Positions 57,563 to 64,000 of a DNA stretch of 64,000 nt are shown one piece after another (position 1 is the first letter of the stretch; every line of letters begins with the position of its first letter). A model generated the notes under the pieces. The model was given only the letters and a program-made list of their open reading frames with translations, did no database searches and was not told the origin of the DNA. The position numbers and the translations under genes are program-made. The DNA is from Methylobacterium phyllostachyos (lineage in GTDB: Bacteria; Pseudomonadota; Alphaproteobacteria; Rhizobiales; Beijerinckiaceae), in the NCBI RefSeq assembly GCF_900103445.1, contig NZ_FNHS01000021.1:17299-81298 (forward strand), read 5' to 3'.

Positions 57563-59206
57563 CTACGCCGCCTCGCGCTCCGGAACCAGCTTGCGCCGGG
57601 CCGCCTCCCACCAGCTCCGGTCGCGGGCTTCCTTCGCCTCGGCGGCCTTGGCGGCGTAGAACGAGGCATTGTGCTCGCCGCGCAGGGCCTCGCGTGTGAA
57701 GCGGATCAGATGGTGGGCCACGAAGCCCATGTTGAACACCGCCTCGATCTGCCCGCGCTTCAGCGCGTAGCCCGCCGCGCTCCAGAACGGCTTGCGGTAG
57801 TCGGAAAAGATCCCGACCCGCGTGATGATGTTGAAGCCGAGGATCAGGCCGCGGCGCAGGTTGGTGAAGGTCAGCTTTCCGGCGGTCGGCGTGGTGATGC
57901 GGTTCGGGTAGGTCACCGCGCACTGGTGCTTGAACCGCTCGAAGATCTTGTCCGGATCGTAGGCGTGCGCGATCGCCCGGCGCCAGCTGCTGACCACCGT
58001 GTCGTGCGGGCGCTTGAACAGCACGTTCGACTCGAGACTGGCATCGTGCAGGAGCCGCCCCTCGCGTTCCAGCCTGTCCCAGAGCGGCGTCTTGGGCAGG
58101 GCCTGGAGCAGGTTGATGGTCAGGACCGGGATCGCCGAGCGGTCGATGAAGTCGATCAGATTCTGCTCGGATTTGTCGGTGTCGGAATCGAGCCCCAGGA
58201 TGATGCCGGAGGTCACCTCCAGCCCGTAGGAATTCAGCGTCTCAATCGCCTCGTACATCGGCACGGCGGCGTTGTGGGTCTTGTCGATGCCCTTCAGCGC
58301 CTCGGCCTCCGGGGTCTCGATCCCGACGAACACCGTCATGAAATTCGCCTGCCGCATCAGCTCGAGGATCTCGGGCTGCTTGGCCATGTTCAGCGTCGCC
58401 TCGCAGGCGAACTGGAGCGGGTAGTTGTTCTTCTTCTGCCATTCCACGAGGTGCGGCAGCATCTCGCGGGTCGCCTTGCGGTTGCCGATGAAATTGTCGT
58501 CCACGAAGTAGACCACCGCCGGATGGCCCGGCTGGCTGATGATGGCGTCGAGTTCGGCGCACATCTGCTCGGGGCTCTTCAGGCGGGGCTGTCGGCCGTA
58601 GAGCTGCGGGATGTCGCAGAACTCGCAGCGATAGGGGCAGCCCGAGGAAAATTGCAGCGAGCCGATCAGGTAGCGCTTGAGGGGCGCCGCCTCGTAGGCC
58701 GGGGCTGGGAAGTCGGCGAGCGCCAGTCGGTCCTTGGTTTCCAGCACCATCTGGGCGGGCGGGGGCGTCAGGTCGGCGTCGAGGCGCGCGACGAGCTGGT
58801 CGGTGGCGTCGCCGATCTCGCCGATATGAAGGTAATCGAAGTCGCCGTACTTCTCCGGCGCGCCCGAGACCGAGGGACCGCCCAGCACCGTGACCTTGCC
58901 GGCGGCGTGCGCCCGGTCGCGGATATCGTGGATCTGCGCCTCTTGGATGTGCATGCCCGAGACGAACACCGCATCGGCCCAGGCGAAGTCAGCGGGGCCC
59001 GCGCGGCGGATATTCTCATCGATGAACCGGCATTCCCACGCCTCCGGCATGTAGGCTGCGATCAGCAGCAGCCCCTGCGGCGGCATGAACGCCTTCACCC
59101 CGCCCATCAGCGGATAGGCGTGTGAGAACGTCCCGAAGGACGGCGTGTAGGCGGGGAAGACGCACAGGATGCGTCGCTTGGAGGAGACCGTCAGGGTGCA
59201 TCGCAT
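57563..59206 (-). CDS. hpnP: Hopanoid C-2 methylase HpnP
   Basis: A B12-binding radical SAM methyltransferase of 547 residues that adds a methyl group at C-2 of hopanoids, giving 2-methylhopanoids in the outer membrane. The N-terminus RRILCVFPAYTPSFGTFSHA and VKAFMPPQGLLLIAAYMPEA, with RFIDENIRRAG and VFVSGMHIQEAQIHDI, is characteristic of HpnP. The cluster motif is CPYRCEFCDIPQLYG, and DUF4070 follows. The ATG at 59206 lacks a ribosome site. It lies between rplA, behind a terminator, and rplJ. Confidence 0.9.
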   Translation of the reverse strand: MRCTLTVSSKRRILCVFPAYTPSFGTFSHAYPLMGGVKAFMPPQGLLLIAAYMPEAWECRFIDENIRRAGPADFAWADAVFVSGMHIQEAQIHDIRDRAHAAGKVTVLGGPSVSGAPEKYGDFDYLHIGEIGDATDQLVARLDADLTPPPAQMVLETKDRLALADFPAPAYEAAPLKRYLIGSLQFSSGCPYRCEFCDIPQLYGRQPRLKSPEQMCAELDAIISQPGHPAVVYFVDDNFIGNRKATREMLPHLVEWQKKNNYPLQFACEATLNMAKQPEILELMRQANFMTVFVGIETPEAEALKGIDKTHNAAVPMYEAIETLNSYGLEVTSGIILGLDSDTDKSEQNLIDFIDRSAIPVLTINLLQALPKTPLWDRLEREGRLLHDASLESNVLFKRPHDTVVSSWRRAIAHAYDPDKIFERFKHQCAVTYPNRITTPTAGKLTFTNLRRGLILGFNIITRVGIFSDYRKPFWSAAGYALKRGQIEAVFNMGFVAHHLIRFTREALRGEHNASFYAAKAAEAKEARDRSWWEAARRKLVPEREAA

Positions 59207-59284
59207 GGCGGTGTATCTAGCACAGCCGTGCGGCTTGGCGCCCCCCCTCCGTGGTTGAGAATGGCGTGAGGGACGCACGAACGG

Positions 59285-59312
59285 AAAACGCCCGGCCGTT
59301 TCCGGCCGGGCG
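59285..59312 (-). terminator. Terminator after rplKA
   Basis: On the minus strand a 9-bp perfect stem (CGCCCGGCC with GGCCGGGCG) and 6-nt loop are followed by TTTT, 28 nt after the rplA stop. It separates rplKA from hpnP. Confidence 0.88.
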
Positions 59313-59340
59313 CTCCGCAGCGTGAACGCTGTGCCGTGCC

Positions 59341-60039
<699 letters not shown>

Positions 60040-60050
60040 GCTGTCCTCCC

Positions 60051-60500
60051 TCAGGCCGTCACTTCGAGGCCCATGGCCCGGGCGGAGCCGCGGATCATGG
60101 CAACAGCCGACTCGATCGAGTCGCAGTTGAGGTCGGGCATCTTCTTCTCGGCGATCTCGCGCAGCTGCGCCTCGGAGATCTTGCCGACGGTCGGGCCCTT
60201 GCCGGGGGTCTTGGAGCCGGAGGCCGGCTTCTTGCCGAGCTTCAGGCCGACAGCCTTCTTCAGGAAGAAGGTGACCGGGGGCTGCTTCATCTCGAAGGTG
60301 AAGGAGCGGTCCTGATACGCGGTGATGATCACCGGGATCGGGGTGCCCTTCTCCATCTGCGCGGTCTTCGCGTTGAAGGCCTTGCAGAATTCCATGATGT
60401 TGAGGCCGCGCTGACCGAGCGCGGGGCCGATCGGCGGCGACGGGTTCGCCGCGCCGGCCGGGACCTGAAGCTTCACGTAACCCGTGATCTTCTTCGCCAT
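60051..60500 (-). CDS. rplK: 50S ribosomal protein L11
   Basis: A 149-residue large-subunit protein of the GTPase-associated centre. Signatures are KLQVPAGAANPSPPIGPALG, QRGLNIMEFCKAFNAKTAQM and PPVTFFLKKAVGLKLGKKPA. It is the first gene of the rplKA pair, 218 nt downstream of nusG. Confidence 0.98.
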   Translation of the reverse strand: MAKKITGYVKLQVPAGAANPSPPIGPALGQRGLNIMEFCKAFNAKTAQMEKGTPIPVIITAYQDRSFTFEMKQPPVTFFLKKAVGLKLGKKPASGSKTPGKGPTVGKISEAQLREIAEKKMPDLNCDSIESAVAMIRGSARAMGLEVTA

Positions 60501-60718
60501 GGGACTGCTCCCAATGAGAATCCGCCCCCACGCGGCCTGAAGCGCGGCGGGTCGGACGGTTGCAGATCGCGGTGCGATCCGGCGATCCCGGAGGCGAGGC
60601 CGGGCGGATCTCCCGCGGATGGTGCCGCATCCTCGAACGGGATGCCGCGGCTTCGCGGCCGCCGCTCAGCGTCGGCCGGGAAAAACGGGCAGCTCAGGGG
60701 CTGCCGAAATCAGGAGGC

Positions 60719-61252
60719 TCAGGCCTTCTCGACCTGGGCGTATTCGAGCTCCACCGGGGTGGCGCGGCCGAAGATCGACACGGCCACCTTGAGACGGGAG
60801 CGTGCCTCGTCGATTTCCTCGACGGTGCCGTTGAAGCTGGCGAACGGGCCGTCGGCGACCCGGACGGTCTCGCCGATCTCAAACGAGACAGAAGGCTTCG
60901 GCCGGTCGACGCCCTCGGCGACCTGCCCCTTGATCCGCTCGGCCTCGGCGTCGGGGATCGGCACCGGCTTCGACTTGTCGGCGCCCAGGAAGCCCGTGAC
61001 CTTCGGGGTGTTCTTGATGAGGTGGTAGACCTCGTCGGTCAGGTCGCACTTCACCAGCACGTAGCCGGGGAAGAACTTGCGCTCGGCATCGACCTTCCGG
61101 CCGCGGCGCACCTCCACGACCTTCTCGATCGGGACCATCACCTCGTCGAACAGCTCGGTCAGCCCGCGCTGGGCCGCCTGGTCCTTGATGGACTGCGCGA
61201 CCTTATTCTCGAAGTTCGAGTAGGCGTGGACGATGTACCAGCGCTTCGACAC
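60719..61252 (-). CDS. nusG: Transcription termination/antitermination factor NusG
   Basis: A 177-residue factor that binds RNA polymerase through its N-terminal NGN domain and Rho or ribosomal S10 through its C-terminal KOW domain. Signatures are RWYIVHAYSNFENKVAQSIK, RKFFPGYVLVKCDLTDEVYH, KNTPKVTGFLGADKSKPVPI and the KOW segment VADGPFASFNGTVEEIDEAR. The GTG at 61252 gives the standard length; a TTG 12 nt upstream has its ribosome site too close. Confidence 0.95.
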   Translation of the reverse strand: MSKRWYIVHAYSNFENKVAQSIKDQAAQRGLTELFDEVMVPIEKVVEVRRGRKVDAERKFFPGYVLVKCDLTDEVYHLIKNTPKVTGFLGADKSKPVPIPDAEAERIKGQVAEGVDRPKPSVSFEIGETVRVADGPFASFNGTVEEIDEARSRLKVAVSIFGRATPVELEYAQVEKA

Positions 61253-61310
61253 GGTTCCGTTCAACTCCGAATACGTCTGCGAGGTCTCCCTCGTCCGATG
61301 GCGCCCGGCT

Positions 61311-61607
61311 TCAGAGGCCCAGGATCAGGCCGACCACGAAGCGCAGGGCCTGATCCACCACCGTGAAGAACAGGCTCGTCACCACCACCATCACGAACAC
61401 CATGATGGTGGTGATCGTGGTCTCCCGGCGGGACGGCCACGTGACCTTGCGGGCCTCGTCGCGGACCTGGGCGAAGAACTCGCCCGGCGTGGCGCGCTTC
61501 TGCGTCGCCCGGGCCGAGGTCGCTGGCCGAGCCGGCGGCGGGTTCGCAGGGCCGCGGGCCGCGCCGCGCACCAGGTCCACCTTCTTGGTCGCTTCGTTCG
61601 ATGCCAT
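61311..61607 (-). CDS. secE: Preprotein translocase subunit SecE
   Basis: A 98-residue inner-membrane subunit of the SecYEG translocon. A charged N-terminus with an Ala/Pro-rich stretch (about 15-40) is followed by the conserved amphipathic segment FFAQVRDEARKVTWPSRRET and a single membrane helix (IMVFVMVVVTSLFFTVVDQA). It sits between tRNA-Trp and nusG, the usual place. Confidence 0.95.
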   Translation of the reverse strand: MASNEATKKVDLVRGAARGPANPPPARPATSARATQKRATPGEFFAQVRDEARKVTWPSRRETTITTIMVFVMVVVTSLFFTVVDQALRFVVGLILGL

Positions 61608-61788
61608 GGCGCCAGTGTCTGTGCGTGTTCGGCCCCGGGCAGAGACCGCTCCGGGAACACGAAATGACGGCGCCGAGGACCCGGATGGGCCCGCACCGAC
61701 GGTCGCTTCAGATCTCGGATTGCGCCCGCTCTAGCGCAACTCCGCGGCCTTGTCGACCGGGCCGCCGCGCGGGATCGGGCAGGATGTC

Positions 61789-61865
61789 TGGCAGGAGTGG
61801 AGGGACTCGAACCCGCAACCTCCGGTTTTGGAGACCGGCGCTCTGACCAGTTGAGCTACACTCCT
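61789..61865 (-). tRNA. tRNA-Trp (anticodon CCA)
   Basis: The acceptor stem AGGAGTG pairs with CACTCCT, the D-arm is TAGCTCAACTGGTCAGAGC, the anticodon loop reads CTCCAAA with anticodon CCA, and the T-arm holds GGTTCGAGTCC. The discriminator G and an encoded CCA follow. The order tRNA-Trp, secE, nusG is common in bacteria. Confidence 0.97.
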
Positions 61866-61906
61866 AGCGCGTTGCCCAATGCCTCATCGCGGCCCGGCTT
61901 GCAAGG

Positions 61907-61970
61907 GGTTCGGCGGCATGGGCGGGGTCGCCGAACCGAAAATCGCAGCCTCGATCCAATCCGGATTGGA
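61907..61970. repeat. Two dyads upstream of tRNA-Trp
   Basis: A 9-bp inverted repeat (GGTTCGGCG, 61907-61915 with 61929-61937) and a perfect 16-bp palindrome TCCAATCCGGATTGGA (61955-61970) lie between the DUF1444 gene and the tRNA. They may be a terminator for the former or regulatory sites for the latter; neither has a U-tract on the minus strand. Confidence 0.4.
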
Positions 61971-62044
61971 GTGCGTGTGACCCGCGAAGGCGCGAGACCT
62001 CAGTTCCACCGCCGCGACGGCCGAGACCGATCGGCCGCCGCGCC

Positions 62045-62935
62045 TCACCGGCCGTGATCCGCCCGTTCCATCGTATTCAGCGGCCGGACTTGGCGGCCGT
62101 CGAAGCGGAACAGTTCATCGCTGCGGCCGTACGGGCCTTCGCGCATATAACGCGTGGCCTCCGCGGCCAAGTCGCGCCGGGCGGGGCTGTCGGACGGCCA
62201 GGCGAGGAGCAGATTGCGTGTCGGTCCGGCCAGCGTGATGCTGTCTGCCTTAAGGGCGCGCCGGATCTCGTCGAGGTAGGACGGCACGAGCAGCCGCGCG
62301 ATGGCGAAATCGTCGCCGGGATTGGCCATGGCGAACAGGGGCGCGCCGTCCCCGAGCACCAACTGAAACGGCGCATCCCGCGAGGTCCCCGCCAGGTTCG
62401 CGACGGCCGTCGTCTCCACCAACGCGGGATCGACCTGCCAGCCCGCGAGCATCTCGTGGGTCACGTACTGATAGCGATTCGGCTCATCAAGCACGTAGAC
62501 CACGTGCAGCGTCTCGGAGAACCGACGATGCGCGAGCATCTTGTATTGCTGAAGGATCTCGTCCGGCACGAGTTGCGGGCGCAGGCGCGGCCGGATCACC
62601 GCGAAGTCGCCCGTGTCCGGCGCGGGGGCGGCCTTCGCGAAAGCGACGGCGAGGAACTCCTCCACCTCCCGACGGCGTTCGGCTTCGGAGAGGCCGTCGA
62701 CGCGCCGATACAGGTTGGTGAGATCGAGCGTCTTCGTGCCGACGCTGAGCTGCGCCGGATCCGCTTCCAGGAGAACCGTGGACCCTGGCCGGATGCCCTG
62801 GATCAGCGCCGCCACTTCCGCGCGGAAACGCCCGTCGGTCAACGCATCGCCCCAGGCCGCGCCGGTCAGGACCGCTGCTCCCACGCAGATCAGGGCAACG
62901 AAACACCCGGCCCGGAGAATGGAACCAACCGACAT
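62045..62935 (-). CDS. DUF1444 family protein with signal peptide
   Basis: A 296-residue protein of the YtpQ/DUF1444 family, function unknown. It has an N-terminal hydrophobic segment (about 7-29, LRAGCFVALICVGAAVLTGA) that is probably a signal peptide. Family segments include LDLTNLYRRVDGLSEAERRR, LVPDEILQQYKMLAHRRFSE, HVVYVLDEPNRYQYVTHEML, GWQVDPALVETTAVANLAGT and PSYLDEIRRALKADS. The ATG at 62935 follows GGGGGAGA. Most YtpQ relatives are cytoplasmic, so export would be notable. It lies between tuf and tRNA-Trp on the same strand. Confidence 0.85.
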   Translation of the reverse strand: MSVGSILRAGCFVALICVGAAVLTGAAWGDALTDGRFRAEVAALIQGIRPGSTVLLEADPAQLSVGTKTLDLTNLYRRVDGLSEAERRREVEEFLAVAFAKAAPAPDTGDFAVIRPRLRPQLVPDEILQQYKMLAHRRFSETLHVVYVLDEPNRYQYVTHEMLAGWQVDPALVETTAVANLAGTSRDAPFQLVLGDGAPLFAMANPGDDFAIARLLVPSYLDEIRRALKADSITLAGPTRNLLLAWPSDSPARRDLAAEATRYMREGPYGRSDELFRFDGRQVRPLNTMERADHGR

Positions 62936-63062
62936 CCGAGTCTCCCCCAAGACCAGGCGGAGACAGGACAAAGCAACGCCGGCGCTCCGTCAAGACGAAG
63001 GCCGGCGCGATTCACATCGATCCAAGTCGATGCCCACCGGCGAGACGGCGGGATGCTCGTGA

Positions 63063-63083
63063 CCCGGCGCGTGGTGCGCCGGG
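63063..63083. terminator. GC-rich hairpin after tuf
   Basis: An 8-bp perfect stem (CCCGGCGC with GCGCCGGG, 5-nt loop) begins 10 nt beyond the tuf stop. It lacks a U-tract on the minus strand, so termination there is uncertain. Confidence 0.45.
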
Positions 63084-63093
63084 CCTTTCTGGC

Positions 63094-64000
<907 letters not shown>

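Noticed and set aside
59255..59310. EcfG-like promoter (GGAAA ... CGTT) for hpnP
   Set aside because: The first box has a mismatch, the spacer is short by about one or two bases, and the bases are part of the rplA terminator stem.

Overview
The window is GC-rich (roughly 70% by eye) chromosomal DNA from an alphaproteobacterium, most likely a Methylobacterium/Methylorubrum-type member of the Hyphomicrobiales. This is inferred from several genes taken together: a 2-methylhopanoid synthase (hpnP), a Tad/Cpa pilus cluster, a GcrA-type zinc-binding protein, an Ftr-type iron uptake locus, AcuI, TlyA and the tuf/trpT/secE/nusG/rplKA/rplJL/rpoBC block. No phage, IS element, CRISPR array or rRNA operon was seen, and coding density is high.

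Layout. 1-4425: the first half of a methylmalonate-semialdehyde dehydrogenase gene (runs off the left edge), a divergent LysR regulator with a perfect 24-bp palindrome just before its start, an iron-type alcohol dehydrogenase, and a branched-chain amino-acid type binding protein. 4574-12642: Tad pilus assembly genes cpaB-C-D-E-F-tadB-tadC in one direction; the pilin and prepilin peptidase are not here. 12664-14782: a GcrA-like protein without a DNA-binding head, a mercaptopyruvate sulfurtransferase and an unknown small protein with its own promoter and terminator. 14862-18087: an iron uptake operon (P19-like protein, cupredoxin, polyferredoxin, FTR1 permease). 18454-20610: a porin made of two barrels. 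20785-24735: lipB, a lone FliN-like protein, an SGNH esterase with a divergent TetR regulator, tRNA-Leu(GAG), a small secreted protein and a ComEA-like membrane protein.

25218-34592: a RhlE-type helicase, several small proteins, a thioesterase, Cu/Zn superoxide dismutase, two translationally coupled RNA methyltransferases, CorA and a chemoreceptor. 34775-40558: a B12-binding radical SAM enzyme related to HpnP, then an acyl-CoA/short-chain dehydrogenase/enoyl-CoA hydratase group. 40684-47011: the tRNA t6A synthase Sua5, WrbA with a divergent LysR, a GreA-family protein, AcuI, and two exported proteins including a SleB-type wall hydrolase.

47281-64000: the core transcription/translation block, all on the minus strand. 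Reading in the direction of transcription it runs tuf (incomplete), a DUF1444 protein, tRNA-Trp, secE, nusG, rplK, rplA, terminator, hpnP, a sigma-70-like promoter with a leader of about 410 nt, rplJ, rplL, hairpins, rpoB, rpoC, terminator. The hopanoid methylase sits inside what is normally an unbroken ribosomal/RNA polymerase cluster. Four copies, one degraded, of a roughly 93-bp inverted-repeat element lie between genes.
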